Origin: Moniliophthora roreri
Taxonomy: Eukaryota; Basidiomycota; Agaricomycetes; Agaricales; Marasmiaceae
Assembly: GCA_001466705.2 (NCBI GenBank)
Contig: LATX02000001.1
Coordinates: 1,550,001-1,614,000 of the forward strand
Length of the DNA stretch: 64,000 nucleotides
Reading direction: 5' to 3'
Shown: positions 36,551 through 49,908 of the stretch, one piece after another
Layout of the letters: every line of letters begins with the position of its first letter
Numbering within the stretch: the stretch's first letter is position 1
Position numbers and translations under genes: made by a program
The notes under the pieces: model-generated
Seen by the model: only the letters and a program-made list of their open reading frames with translations
The model's database searches: none
What the model was told of the DNA's origin: nothing

Positions 36551-37303
36551 TGCTGTCAATGTCTCCTTTTTCCCCGAGTTTCTTCGACTCCTTTGATCAG
36601 TTGTATCTGGTATACGGCTTATGTTCTTATAGCATGCTTGCTTTCTATCCATGTATGTAATCTGGAATAAAATATAAGAATTCCTCGTTACACTCATCAC
36701 AAAGGAGGTCATGAGTGCTCAAGCGTTGGCGTGAGATTATTTTCACCATTTTTCTTTTGACCATTATCTATATCCTCGTCAGCCTTGAAAATCGCATCTG
36801 GAGAGCTCCTGTATAACGTCGCGATGCTCATTTCCGCAATGAGAAGGCCTCTCAGCGAGCATCGAAAGAAGGATGATGTCGATTTATACGTGAAGGATAG
36901 CGGAGTTCCCTCGAGGCAAACGCCACGATCCATACATTCACGAGTTTGGGAACATCTCAAGCAGTCGCCACCCAGTCGACATGCTCAGATACTGCCCGCT
37001 CTAATCGAAAGGGATATCGAGGTGGGTCCATGATTGTTTATGTTGCGCCTCGTCTCCCATTTGTTACAATAACTGCAATTTAAAATAATGCCAACTTGTT
37101 CATCCAATGTTCGTCTATTCAACAGACAGATTCGAGCCTCCCATGACCCACAATCGCCCGTCCGTAACGAGCTTGACAAAGCAACACTACTAAGTATTCA
37201 TGGCAACTTCGACCCCACTTTCCTCCTACAAATTTGCACTGGACGCCTCTGCAATATAAGGGTGCTCAATCGGCGTCACTCTTCAAACACCTTTCTTTTG
37301 CCC
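36551..37303. other. Intergenic spacer with one unassigned open frame
   Basis: Between the CAP gene and the P450, an open frame at 36785-37033 would encode KIASGELLYNVAMLISAMRR and onward for about 80 residues. I see no family match, no good start context and no clear splice partners, so I do not call it a gene. The part near 37230-37300 probably belongs to the P450 promoter and leader. Confidence 0.35.
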
Positions 37304-39475
37304 ATGACTCACGAACTAGCAGTCGTCACCGGCATCGTTCTGTTCTCAATAGCATTAGTTTACCACGTCCAACGAACACAAGAGGACAAGAAGTTACCTC
37401 CTGGACCTCCCAGGCTTCCTTTTCTTGGAAACCTACTTCAGATCCCAGTACTTCGATCCTATCCAAAGGTGGGAGCAATGTACCAATCCATGCAATCTTC
37501 TGCTAATTCATGAACCAAAAGTTTCGTGAGTGGGCAAAGGAGTATGGTCCGATCTTCTCGCTACGTCTAGGACCCCAGACGATTATTGTTCTCAACACTG
37601 CGGAAGCTGCCCACGAGCTTTTGGACAATCGAGCTATGATTTATTCCGGTCGAGCACCACCTTACGTGGCTCACGAGATTGTTGGTGATGGTCAACGGCC
37701 CGTGTTCTTGTCTTATGGCAAGGAATGGAAGGTTTGCCTTGACATTCATTTTTCAAACGTGGTTTGGCTCTGAACGTGAAAACTTAGGCTGTTAGGAAGT
37801 CCCTGCAACCTTCATTCACAACGTCCAAGACGCGAGAAATGCGTACTACCCAGGAACTCGAGTCCCGAATCGTCCTCTACGATCTTATGACCCATGGGGA
37901 GCAAAGCTTCTTACCTGAGTTCAGGAATACAGGTAATGATGTACCCGAGGCACATTGGTTTTCTATCGTCCGTCGCTTTGTGAGTCCAAATGCGGGGAAA
38001 CGAGTCCAGATTCATTTACTTTATTCACAGACGACGAGTGTGATGATGCTGGTGACTTATGGCAACCGAGTGAATCGGATTGTTGGCAATCCACGCCTGT
38101 AAGCTGCATTTTCAGTGGATAGCTTTGATCGAATTTGATCAATGATAATGCTTTCTAGGCATAAAATCTACCGCGTATTTGCCAATGTTGCAGGCCTAAG
38201 CCAGCCGGGAACTTACCTGTCTGCCCTCCATCTTCCTTCTCTGATGCCAAACTCACTTCCACAACAGTGCTGATACATTTCCTGTCTTGCGAAAGCTGCC
38301 TGATATTCTGGCCCCATGGCGTGTTGTTGGCCGAAGAATGCACGAATGGTCTGCCAATTCATTGTTCTTCACCGCTCGCTATTAACACGAAATTGCAGGG
38401 AAATGGAACTCTGGGGCGGTTTCCTTGAGAGCTGCAAGGGAGAGATAAGAGAAGGGAAGGAACGTGTAGCGAATTATGTGTCGACTTACCTACGACAGCG
38501 AGCGGATGCCGGTATTGAAGAAGCACCCGGCAAAGGCATTCTCCCCAACGGACACTTGACTGACAAACTATTAGCATATTGCGCTGGCACGGTTTTAGAA
38601 GCCGGAAGGTAAGAGATTCCATTCTCATCGAGTGATTCCCGTCCCTGACACTTGCCACAGCGATACGACAGCCAGCACCGTGCAATCTTTCATCTTATTC
38701 ATGATTTCGCATCCCCACGTACTGAAGAAGCTTCGTGAAGAAATCGATTCTGTGGTAGGCGATGGGCGGATGCCAACATTCGAGAATCTCGGTACTTTAC
38801 CATACCTAATAGCATGTATCAAGGAGACCTTGAGACGAAGACCTCCAGCTGCCCTAGGCAAGGACTCTTTTCTGGCTTTTCGGATTGGATAGTTACTCTT
38901 CAATCTAGGGATCCCTCATTCCTGCGATTCTGTGGACAATTACAGTGGATACCTGATTCCCAAAAACTCTACAGTTATAGGCAATGTCTGGGCTATTCAT
39001 ATGGACCCAGTGGCGTACCCGAACCCATTCGCTTTCGATCCCGATCGTTTCATGGTCAAAGAGAATAAGGGCACTTGGGCTAGCGGACCAGATTCCAAAG
39101 AGCGAGATCAGTGAGTGATAGAGGGTTTATTGCATACGCTGGGGACGCTCATACCATCCTAGTTATGTATTCGGATGGGGTAGACGTTTCTGTATCGGTC
39201 AGAACGTCGCAGAGGCGGCATTGTTCATTGTTCTCTCTCGTATCGTCTGGGCGTTCGATCTCGAAGTTCCGAAGAATCCAAAGAGTGGCAATTCTGTTAT
39301 CCCGGATATCAACGACGAGGACGTCACATTCACTGATGGATTGCTGAACTTCCCGAAGGCTTATCCAGTGGCGTTTGTTCCTCGCTCGGAGAACAAGGCT
39401 CAGATCATCCGAAAGGCCTTCGAAGAGGCACAGGTTCAATGGGAGTACTTGGGATTGGATACGGATGTGCGGTAA
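37304..39475 (+). CDS. Cytochrome P450 monooxygenase (microsomal, fungal multi-copy type)
   Basis: This is a haem-thiolate monooxygenase anchored in the ER. MTHELAVVTGIVLFSIALVY is the membrane anchor, followed by the proline hinge KLPPGPPRLPFLGN. About ten exons give EYGPIFSLRLGPQTIIVLNT, HKIYRVFANVAG, the I-helix AGSDTTASTVQSFILFM with the oxygen-activation Thr, and the K-helix KETLRRR (ExxR). The meander contains NPFAFDPDRF, and the haem loop is FGWGRRFCIGQN with the cysteine ligand. All exon joins checked keep the frame. One donor, after PPAAL at about 38855, reads GCAAGG instead of GT, giving a GC-AG intron. The sequence resembles the CYP clan often annotated as O-methylsterigmatocystin oxidoreductase, but neighbouring genes do not suggest a toxin cluster and the substrate is unknown. 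Confidence 0.9.
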
Positions 39476-39722
39476 ATGGTACTAGAGAGCTCCCGGAGAA
39501 TTGTAGTGCTTGTATTACTGCTCGTATTACCGCTTCTAGTATAATATTCAGAGTAGAAATTAAATAATTACTCTTCTAGTTCACAGGTCGAGATACTTAC
39601 CGGTGTAAGTAGCGTGAGAGTCTGCTGCCTTGTGTTGATCCTCGCGTCCTCGAAGCTTAACTCTATCCTTTCAACCGTTTATACCAGCCACAAAACATGA
39701 GGCCACCTTTCACTATACCATT

Positions 39723-42456
39723 ATGGCTTTCTCTCTCCAGCCCTGCAAATTTTATCTGAAAGGTTCCTGCACAAATCAACGATGCCCATTTCTGCACGAA
39801 ACCCAAACCACCCAGACGTTGAATGTTCTTCAAGCTACTGCCGCAAGTAGACCGGCTGCTATAACATGCATCTACTACCAGCAAGGAAGGTGTGCCAAGG
39901 GTGTCCACTGCTCTTTCCAGCACTTGAACCGAGCGATGGAAGAGTCCACCGCAGCCATTGTCTCTGAACAGTGCAAATTCTTCACCCGAGGAACATGTCA
40001 AAATGGCGATCGATGTCGATTTCTCCACCAAAGATTGATATGGGGGGCGTTTAAGGAACCTTGCAAATATTTCCTTCGGGGGAGATGCACTCGTTCAGAC
40101 TGTGCGTATTTCCATGAAACAGGAGACTCACGGGTGCAGGTCAGTCTAATACCTCGGTGAGGACGCTTCAGAGTACTCAAGCTGCCCACACTAGTCAAAC
40201 GAACAAACATTTGGCGATACAAGTCACATGGTCAATCAACGTCCTCCTGCCGACTCATTCTCAGTATATGACACCTGCGATGCATCTACTCCCCCGGAGA
40301 GGGAGCTTGATGATGTGCAGGAGCGACAGATATATTCTTGTGCAGTGACATTCGGGTACGGCGCTTCGGTCGTCCATGTCTCCGCGGCGCTTGAATCATA
40401 CCGCGTACTCGTTTCATTTGCGGGGCAAATCACTGAGGGCGAGCTGGGTGAACTGGGAAGGCTATACGGTGACCTCACATCCCGCGTTACCCTCCGTTAC
40501 TCTGCTCCAGGTTCCTTCACTACGGCTGTGCTCGAGTTTGCCACTCCAGCACAGGCTGAAGAAGCATCCAGAGGAATTCATGGTACAGCAATAAATGAAA
40601 CCCGCCTCAACGCTACACTGGATTTGCGTTCCAGTGTTGCTGACTCGGGTTCTGCAGGAATTCTTCGTAACAGCAAAGTCAAAGTCAGTTGGTTCACCCC
40701 AACCACTACTGCATTTTTGCATTATCATGATAAGCTGGAGGCAATGACACACGCAACTCAATTGGATGGATGGATCGTTGGTGGAAGAAAGGTAAAGGCG
40801 TCCTTTCAAAAACCGACCATCAATCAGCGACGATCATTCACAGTCATTGTCAATGGCTTACCAGCCCATAACCTTAATTGGAAAAACTATCTCCTCAAAC
40901 ACTCAAAGGCCACTTCCATCGACATTACCAAGCCAGTTCCATTACTTCACGAGGATGCCTGTCATAGAGCCAAGACGATTCTCGAAAGGCATGGAATAGT
41001 TGAATCGTTTGATGTTCTCGCTCTAGATCCTTCTAAATCCAAGACTGTTGCATTCGCCCATTTCTCAACGGCTGAGGCTGCTTCCGCGGCCGTGGCATTC
41101 CTCAATGGAAAGAAATGCACAGAGTTGGAGAACAGTCCTTTATGGATAGAGCTTGTGTTCTCCGTAAAGTATTCCGTTCCTGTGCTTAGATTCAGCTGCA
41201 TACGTGCAGAACTGGATACACTTCGGGATGCGCATACCGATGCCAAGATGGGATACTATGACAAAAATGAACACGGCGCTCCCGTACCCAACGTTGTTCT
41301 ACGGGTCTACGGCACGGATGCGAAAGCAGTTGCACGTTTGAAGCTATCAGTAGAGCGCGTGCTGGCGGGAGAGACGGTCCAGGTGGACGGGAGTTGTGTA
41401 TGGGATGACATCTTCCTGAAAAAAGAAGGAACGGACTTCCTAAGAGGCCTTGGTGAAGTGAAGCATGCCTCATGTTACGTGCAAGTTCATGCGGACACTC
41501 GCACGCGGTGCCTCCGTCTCTATGGTGATACAGAACTCAAAGCGGTTACGCGGAAACTGGTACTCGAGTATTTGGAACAGCAGAGGGCGAAACCGCAGAT
41601 CATTACTCTTTCCCCGGACACTTTTCATCAGCTTCTCAAAGGACGAATAAGCCAGCTTGATCGGATTGCAAGTGGTGTGGTTCTCGACATCGTGAAACAA
41701 GAACTACGCGTTCAAGACCTTCAGAGTTTGCAACGAGTCCAAGTCTTCATTGATCATGTTAAAGACAGGAAAAGCAACGGTGCTTCTACCGCCGAGACGC
41801 TTTGTTCAGTCTGTTTTTGCGACCCGACAGAAACCGGGGAAGAAGTCATCACCTTGCGTTGCCAGCACATATATTGCCGAGACTGTCTTCAAGGTCTCTG
41901 CATCTCACGATGCTCTAGCAGCTCTTTCGCTCCTTTGAAGTGTGTGGCGTTGTCAAGGAACGAGCCATGCAACCAAAGCATCCCATATTCTGTCATCCGG
42001 AATTTGCTTAATTTAGAGGACGAAACGAAGCTTTTGGAGGCTTCTTTCCTCTCCTACGTTCAATCCCGTCCAACAGAGTTTCATTTCTGTCCCACACCAG
42101 ACTGCCCTACGATCTATCGGGCAAACCAAAGTGGCGACATACTACAGTGTCCTACTTGCCTTGTCCGGATCTGTGTGGTATGCGATATTGAATACCACCA
42201 GGGTCTGACCTGTGGAGAGTATAAGGATATCCAGAGCGGAGGGATGGAGTTACTGAAGAAATGGCGAGAAGAGAACGGTGTGAAGGCATGCCCCAACTGT
42301 GGTATGGATATCATGAAGAGTGAAGGTTGCAACCACATGACCTGTACAGTTTGCAAGTCGCATATCTGCTGGGCATGCTTGAGAATTTTTGACCCAAGGG
42401 AGATATATACCCACATGAATAAGGTACATGGTGGTATTGGCGTCGAATACCGATGA
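39723..42456 (+). CDS. CCCH zinc-finger and RBR (RING-IBR-RING) E3 ubiquitin ligase
   Basis: This is a predicted ubiquitin ligase with an RNA-binding-like front end. Two exons (39723-40139, 40195-42456) give about 892 residues. Four C-x7-C-x4/5-C-x3-H fingers lie at residues 8-25, 49-67, 84-102 and 114-131. The long middle (about 200-670) contains RRM-like segments such as TVIVNGLPAHNLNWKNYLLK and AHFSTAEAASAAVAFLNGKK, but these are diverged. RING1 starts near residue 675 (CSVCFC...CQHIYCRDC). The IBR follows with FCPTPDCPTIYR and CPTCLVRICVVCDIEYHQG. RING2 starts at about 837 (CPNCGMDIMKSEGCNHMTC), then CKSHICWAC. In RBR ligases the catalytic Cys lies in RING2; here the Cys before NHMTC is the candidate. 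The acceptor at 40194 is the only one that keeps frame into the second exon. Confidence 0.88.
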
Positions 42457-42513
42457 TGGTAGTGCCTATGAACACGTTACATAATATGCAGACTTAGGTT
42501 ACGTCACTGTTGC

Positions 42514-43536
42514 ATGGTCTCCTCTGTACGCCGAACATTGCGCGATATAAGCTATGTGTTATTAGTGCTTGGAACCGTTTGTGCTACCCTTCTTTCGTGC
42601 GTGGCCCTTCTTGGGCAGGCAGTTCGTACGGCTCCCAATCGGTCCTGGTCGAAAAACTTCAATGCAGTAGTCATCGGAGCTTCATATGTCTTCGTGGTAT
42701 GTGCTCTCTACTGATAGTATATCTTTCTTGCAACAACTCCCTTCAGCTAGTAATCTCTTTACTGTTTTGCGTCAAACGCGCAGTGGCCATTCGCCTAAGG
42801 CTCCAACGTATATCCAAGTCCCACAATAAGATAATTGGCAGAGGAGACGTGCCCAACGTATTTCCGTTTCCTTGTTGCATCATCTTTGATCAGTCAACCT
42901 TGCTTTCAGGCTGTTCATGAATACATGACGCAAGAATATGTTAGAACGTGCCTAGCCGCATTTCAAAGCGAGCCGAAAGACGTAGTTCATGAGGGTTGGG
43001 GAAGACCTGGTGCGTCATGTACGACATTGGACACATATTTGACACTAATTCACAGGATACTTAGGAACTCGATGGGATGGAGTACGATTCCGTCGGGCCC
43101 TCCTTGATACTATACCCGAGATTGGTGCGCGTGGAAGGACTTTCTAGCTACCCAACAATTAACTCCTTACACTCCGCAGATGCACTCGTCCACCTTGTGA
43201 TACCTACACATCCTTTCTTGAAACCCCACGACCGAATGCTTCATCACTTTAGATTTATTCTACCACTATTGGGATCTGACGAGGATGAATTGACTCCTTT
43301 ACATTATTATGACTCTGCCATACAACTGGCTCGAACTGCACATCGTGAACCTACTGAACACGAGTTTGAGCTTGGAATGGAGATGGCTGAAGCTATCAAA
43401 CAGATGTGAGCTATTCATCCGTCATCTTACGATTTATGCTGATCATCTGAGTGTATGTAGTCTGACTGAATGTCGTCTGGAGATGCTGGAAGGCTCTTCT
43501 ACGCAGTTGAATGGTATATCTGAGGAATCCCAATGA
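42514..43536 (+). CDS. DLT1-like membrane protein (defect at low temperature family)
   Basis: This is a predicted small membrane protein. Exon 1 MVSSVRRTLRDISYVLLVLG and VCATLLSCVALLGQAV forms the first membrane helix. A second helix follows at SYVFVLVISLLFCVKRAVAI. The soluble part reads AVHEYMTQEYVRTCLAAFQS, HEGWGRPG, DALVHLVIPTHPFLKPHDRM, then HHFRFILPLLGSDEDELTPL and HYYDSAIQLARTAHREPTEH, ending TECRLEMLEGSSTQLNGISE. Two N-terminal helices followed by a conserved soluble domain match the fungal DLT1 family, whose biochemical role is not well defined. Five introns or so all splice in phase, the last at about 43407-43460. Confidence 0.7.
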
Positions 43537-43783
43537 TGCATTATTGTCTACCCTATTCCCATTGTTTTATGTTTTTTTTTGAGAAATATGGTCAATTCCG
43601 GAGCATCTGCGCATCTCAATCGAACGAACTCCTGGTCCTGGGCGACAAGTCAGATAAGGTTGCAGTTGGCGACACTAGGCTATAGCAAATGGCTAGCCCG
43701 CACCTGTGTTGTACTACTGTAAACATCCAAAGACACGATTCATGTTCTTAATAACGACTGCCAGACATACAGAAGAGTCCGGG

Positions 43784-45032
43784 TCACGAGTCGAAGAAAC
43801 CCCTCTCCCGTAAGTACTCTTGGTGCTCTTCTCGGTGATTCCTGACCTTCTTGTCGACGCCCGTACGCCAAATTGGCATTCCCACCTACAGGAGACATTT
43901 AGTGTCTGCGCAAGTTACAAATCGGTGAACATACCCATGATATGGCGTCGTACAGCATATCAAGAATGAAGTTGTTTCTTGGAGCAGCCCCCCGTGTGGA
44001 CGAACGAAGTAAGTGAGTAAGCACGTCACCGGCAATATGCAACTGCTTATTTTGAATTCCTAAGAAGCCACTGAGCAGTGAGTCCCCAGGCCTCTGCAGT
44101 CCGGTTATCGACGAACCCTTGAGTAAAGCAAGTGCTGATGCTTCCGTGCTTAGTCCGGCATCGATGCCTTCAATATCAGCCGTAATGACTGGTTTTGTTT
44201 TGTTTTCCTCGAGGTATCCATTGGTGACCATAGTAGGAGGGAAAAACGTGTGCACATCAATGTCATACAGCATAAGTTCAGATTGCAAAGTATCGCCAAG
44301 CGCTGGGCACACGAAATCAGCTCTATGGTAGCGATAGTCAAAGATTGAAGGTAGTGACCTCGCAAGGCTTGCTTTCCGGGGGCGTAGCTTGCGTACCCCA
44401 CAAAAGACAGAAATCCAAGGGTGGACGACACTAGCACGATTTTACCCGTACGCTTTTGTCGAACCATCATCTTTGCGCCCGCCTGACGAGAAATTAACAG
44501 TCGCAGTGGGAAAGCAAAAGTCGATCTTACCCACGCTGTCCATGCCTGAACCCAGTAAGCATTGACCATTCCCTGGCTGAGGTCTTGTTCCGACATTTCG
44601 ACGAAGAATTTCGGGGTAGATGCCCCCGCGCAGGCGATGATTGCATCGGGAGCGAGTCCGCCGTGAACTTCACATGCAGTCTTCAAAGCATCAGACGATT
44701 CCGTAGCTGTATCTAAAACGAAGGAGTAAGCCTTGAGCTTTTGACTGGGGTTACGACGATGTTTCTGTGTATAACTTGAGCAGGCATTCAGGACTTTGAG
44801 CAGGCGATTCTCACCTCCAATTCCGCGAGGGCATCATCCAACCGCATCTTATTACGAGCGACGATGGAGACATGAGCTTCGTGCTGCACCATAAGGACTG
44901 CTACTGTAAGGCCTAGCCCAGTGCTGCCACCTGTAATATATACATGCTAAGCGAAGATTAGAGACGCGTCAGTTCAAGCTCATAAGGATTGCAGCTCACC
45001 AAGCCAGCCGGGTTCCACTTTTTGGAGAACAT
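43784..45032 (-). CDS. TSC10: 3-ketosphinganine (3-dehydrosphinganine) reductase, SDR family
   Basis: This is a predicted ER enzyme that reduces 3-ketosphinganine to dihydrosphingosine with NADPH, the second step of sphingolipid synthesis. From ATG 45032 it reads MFSKKWNPAGLHVYITGGST GLGL across an intron, with the TGxxxGLG nucleotide loop. It continues VSIVARNKMRLDDALAELE, DAIIACAGAS (NAG-like motif) and TGKIVLVSSTLGFLSFVGYA. The catalytic YAPGKQALR carries the YxxxK pattern (Tyr, Ser/Ala, Lys). Next are ALGDTLQSELMLYDIDVHTF and FPPTMVTNGYLEENKTKP, typical for Tsc10. The C-terminus has a hydrophobic segment before VGMPIWRTGVDKKVRNHREE. An upstream ATG (near 45110) is not in frame with a clean join, so 45032 is preferred. 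Confidence 0.87.
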
Positions 45033-45833
45033 GTCGGGAAGCATCAAGGGGGCGTGTCGAGAGCGAAACCTATGTAGGTCTCAACCGCAAATAGAACCCT
45101 TCTACGTGTCATGATGCTGAATGTTGCAATGTCAGAAATAGAAGAGATAAAGGGTCCCATCGTAAGTAATAGGGCTTTTAGGCGGCGACCGGCTGGGGGC
45201 TGCTGGAAGTTGGATCAGAAGCAGGGCCACGAGAAGCCTTGAGATTTTCCGTCAACACGTCTGTCAGAAGAACAGCAGAGTCGTGATCTTAGAAAATAGT
45301 AAGTAGACGGTGGACCGTGGTTCCGCGAATAAAAGAATCTGTCCATGAGAATGCTGATATACATCCTGGATTCTCACGGCGACCGGGCGCTTACTGTCGT
45401 TGGGAAATGCAAACTTTGATTCACTCGTCATATCCAACTTGGCCCAGCGAAGGAGACCTGGTAACGGTTGGAGAATGACTCCTATATGACTGGTCTAATA
45501 TGACATTGACAGGTTTTTTCATGACGATTATGACCTACAAAGCACCCTAGATCGAGTCTGTTCGCACAACGAGGTGCTGGTCACTGCTGCCGCTGACATT
45601 GCGCGGATCAAGCTCATCTGTGTGGCACTTGTTTGTTCGGGTCTGTTCTTATCTTTCTGATGCATACACATAGGCATAGGTCCCGCCAGGGGGATTGCGC
45701 GGTCACAGTTCGACAGTTTAAGAGTGACCATGTTGTTTTTCTTGGGACACATTCTATCTTGATGCATCAATTCGACCACTATATATTTCAGCAATAAGCT
45801 ACTAGTCTTGTTCTATTCTTGCACCTTTCTAGC
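45033..45833. promoter_or_regulatory. Divergent promoter region between TSC10 and the DUF6534-type gene
   Basis: About 800 bp with no coding signal. A TATATA element at about 45779-45786 lies about 50 bp upstream of the ATG at 45834 and may serve that gene. The rest shows nothing I can name. Confidence 0.4.
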
Positions 45834-47768
45834 ATGTCCAACGCCAATGTCCCCTTGACTCCAGTGACTAGCCTTCCGAATGGAATTGACTTGTCTGCCC
45901 AAGAGGACCCGGTATACTACGGTATACATGCATTTATATTTTAATACCATTTTAGAGCGTTTATTGACCACAGATCGCAGGCTTCGTAGTGTCGACACTG
46001 TACGAGGATGAACCATTACACCGAAGACTTCCTAACCTATCCAAAACTGTCAGACTCACTGGTATCACGATCGTCCAAGCTTGGATTTATATCAACACCA
46101 ATACTGACCGCTGGGCTCTCAGAATGCTCGTACGTCTCCCGTCGTCACCTGCTTTGTCCGCTGCCTAAATTCGATTTCGATACTGAAAACTGTGACAAGG
46201 TTGCTAGTTTGATGTTGGTCTTCACCTTGTTTTCCTTCTAGTGGCATTACAAGACCCACTCTGCTAGACTTTTAGACATGGCTACTTTGGTTCTCAATGT
46301 GGTCTTCATCCACCACGATTATGTGATTTACCACTATATGTTTCGCGTAATGTTCGAGCTGAAGAACTTTCAGATTGCCAACTTTGGCAACCTTTCGGCG
46401 ATTAGCGAAATACCTCCGTCAGCAATGTCTCTTCTCCCGACTGCGTTGGTTGACTGTTGTGTGCAGGATGATTCTTCTGGAGATCCTTCTTACTACTATC
46501 ATTGCCTTCATGTCTGTATAGTCTTCCTCTGCAAAAGTTCTTCTGAGCTGACATCCATAATTTTTAGAATGCAGCTGTTCTTCGCGAGTCGGATATACAT
46601 ACGTGAGTGTTGCATAGACCGACAGTGAACTGCTTACTAGTGCTGATAGAATATCAGTTCATAGCGTCCATCGCACTGTACCATTCTTTGTCGTATGCAA
46701 CATTTACAACATTTCATTTGTAAATTAACATCACTCCATCACAGGCCGTCTCTAGTGCTGGAGCGTTAAGTTGGTGTTTCTGATCCCACTTTCCGTTATA
46801 AGCCGCTCACACAAGGTTATTGCTTCTTCAGTTTCCGGCCTAGGTAAGTTCACTTTGTGTTCTAGATGAATTTCTTTCAACATCCTAGCAAATAGCTGGC
46901 ATTGCGAATGCATTCCGGCATCCGGTCGAGCAGGCAATCGACTCTGTAGAATTCAAGGTATAGTTCTGCATACGCATCTAATAGAAGTCACAGCAATTAA
47001 CTCTCATGTAAGATTGAAATTGGCACAAGCTCTGCTCTGTCCCTTTTATGCGATTTAGTGGCTACAATAGCGTTATTATGGTCTTTCAGGGCTTTTCGAA
47101 CTGGATTTAGACGGTGTGTACTCTCGGTTTCTCGGGCATGGAAATGTTCGATGGTTGATCCTTCTCAAAAGAACAGATACTGCCCTGCAAACATTGATTG
47201 AATACACGATCACTCGAGGTGTACTGGTTACGGTCGTACAAGTATGTATCATTATCTCATACGTGATACGTCCCGACCGTTTCTTTTGGTGGGTTACATT
47301 CACCACCATCCCAACAATATCTCAGACGTGGTTAGCAGGCTGGCATTTCATATGGCCGAGGGCAAGATATATGTGATCACTATGAGTAAGTTCTCTTGTT
47401 AGCCAGGATCCTTTGCGAACACTGAATGATTGTTACCTTTTGCAGTTGCTATGTAATTGAACTTTCCGAAATTACCTACACGAGAACTGAAAAATGTGCA
47501 TTCAAACAGGTTGAATAGTCGCACAGCGCTTCGTCGTGCCCAAGTCAGCGTGGTAAGCGTCGACACCACGGCCCACAATCCTCCGACGGCCGCGTATCCC
47601 GTATTTGCTCAGGCCACTGTAACGAACACGGATTCTTTCGAGCTGAAGACACTACCGCCTCACCAGAGTGTCAGAGAGGTACGCCAATCCCCCTCACAGA
47701 CTGCTGTCGTTCCTAACATGTATGGATAGACGGACCTTCAACGCGTCGATTCAGAACCTGGAGTCTAA
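45834..47768 (+). CDS. DUF6534-type seven-helix membrane protein
   Basis: This is a predicted multi-pass plasma or endomembrane protein of a family expanded in mushroom genomes, of unknown function. The many small exons assemble to MSNANVPLTPVTSLPNGIDL, then ITIVQAWIYINTNTDRWALR, LLDMATLVLNVVFIHH, FGNLSAISEIPPSAMSLLPT, MQLFFASRIYI, KLVFLIPLSVISRSHKVIAS, AGIANAFRHPVEQAIDSVEF, IEIGTSSALSLLCDLVATIA, TDTALQTLIEYTITRGVLVT and VVQVCIIISYVIRPDRFFWW. The order of helices and the TRG(V/I)LVT and IRPD motifs fit the DUF6534 pattern. The cytosolic tail LNSRTALRRAQVSVVSVDTT ends after ETDLQRVDSEPGV at 47768. Some exon edges in the middle (46240-46760) are less certain, but a full-length reading seems possible. 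Confidence 0.7.
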
Positions 47769-48262
47769 AAGGAATATGAAAAGAACGAAAGCTCACATAA
47801 CTGATGGGCACATCGAACTCTCTTTGCACACAAAACCAAACACGCTACTCATCTTAACTATACTATCATACTAATACATGCTCCTTCGACACTGCGCAAG
47901 CAGCACCCCTTGAACGAACGAGAAAATTTACGCCACACAGAAGGTGCCGAGTCGAATAAAACCAAGTCTCCGAAGTGTATTACTTCAGTGTCTGTCGCTG
48001 CAGACTGCACTTCCTAAGTTGAGGACTTGGCGGCGGGTGATGTCGAGCGTCTTATACAAAACATTGGATACCTTGAGTTGAATGAAAGGCTGCATAGCAA
48101 TTGACGGCTGCATCAGACTTCAGATCCACTACTGCGGAGATTTTTTATGAATTGGTTTCAGCTCCGAATTCTGCATTCGTTATTGATGAGTCAGAAAATC
48201 CCAAGAAACCTCTATTATTTTCAACGAATGTAGTAGACAAGATGCCTGCCTTCTAATCTACG
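47769..48262. other. Convergent spacer with no gene seen
   Basis: About 490 bp between two converging genes. It probably holds both 3' UTRs and termination sites. No feature was recognised. Confidence 0.4.
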
Positions 48263-49641
<1,379 letters not shown>

Positions 49642-49908
49642 GACCGCAAATACTCAACGGCCGGTTTGAGAGCTGGCGTGGCCCGGAGAATAACAGGGCA
49701 TTCATCACGTGAGGCTCCGAATTACCGCCGCAGCCCGCTAGTGCATCACGTGGCGCAAGTGCAGGTGGAATGGCCCCAAGGGTTTACCGCAGTTCAACTT
49801 GTGAGGGGTAGTTGCACAGGTCTTTTATTTTCCTTTTCTCTCTCACTTTCTCTTCCGCGCAGCGTGTGCGCATCCCTTTCCCTTTCCCTTAGCTCGCCGG
49901 CGAGCAAG

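Noticed and set aside
36785..37033. An 82-codon frame between the CAP and P450 genes
   Set aside because: No homology, no good start and no conserved motif; kept only as a note in the spacer entry.
35125..39475. CAP protein plus P450 as a secondary-metabolite cluster
   Set aside because: No polyketide, peptide or terpene synthase and no dedicated transporter is nearby; neighbours are housekeeping genes.
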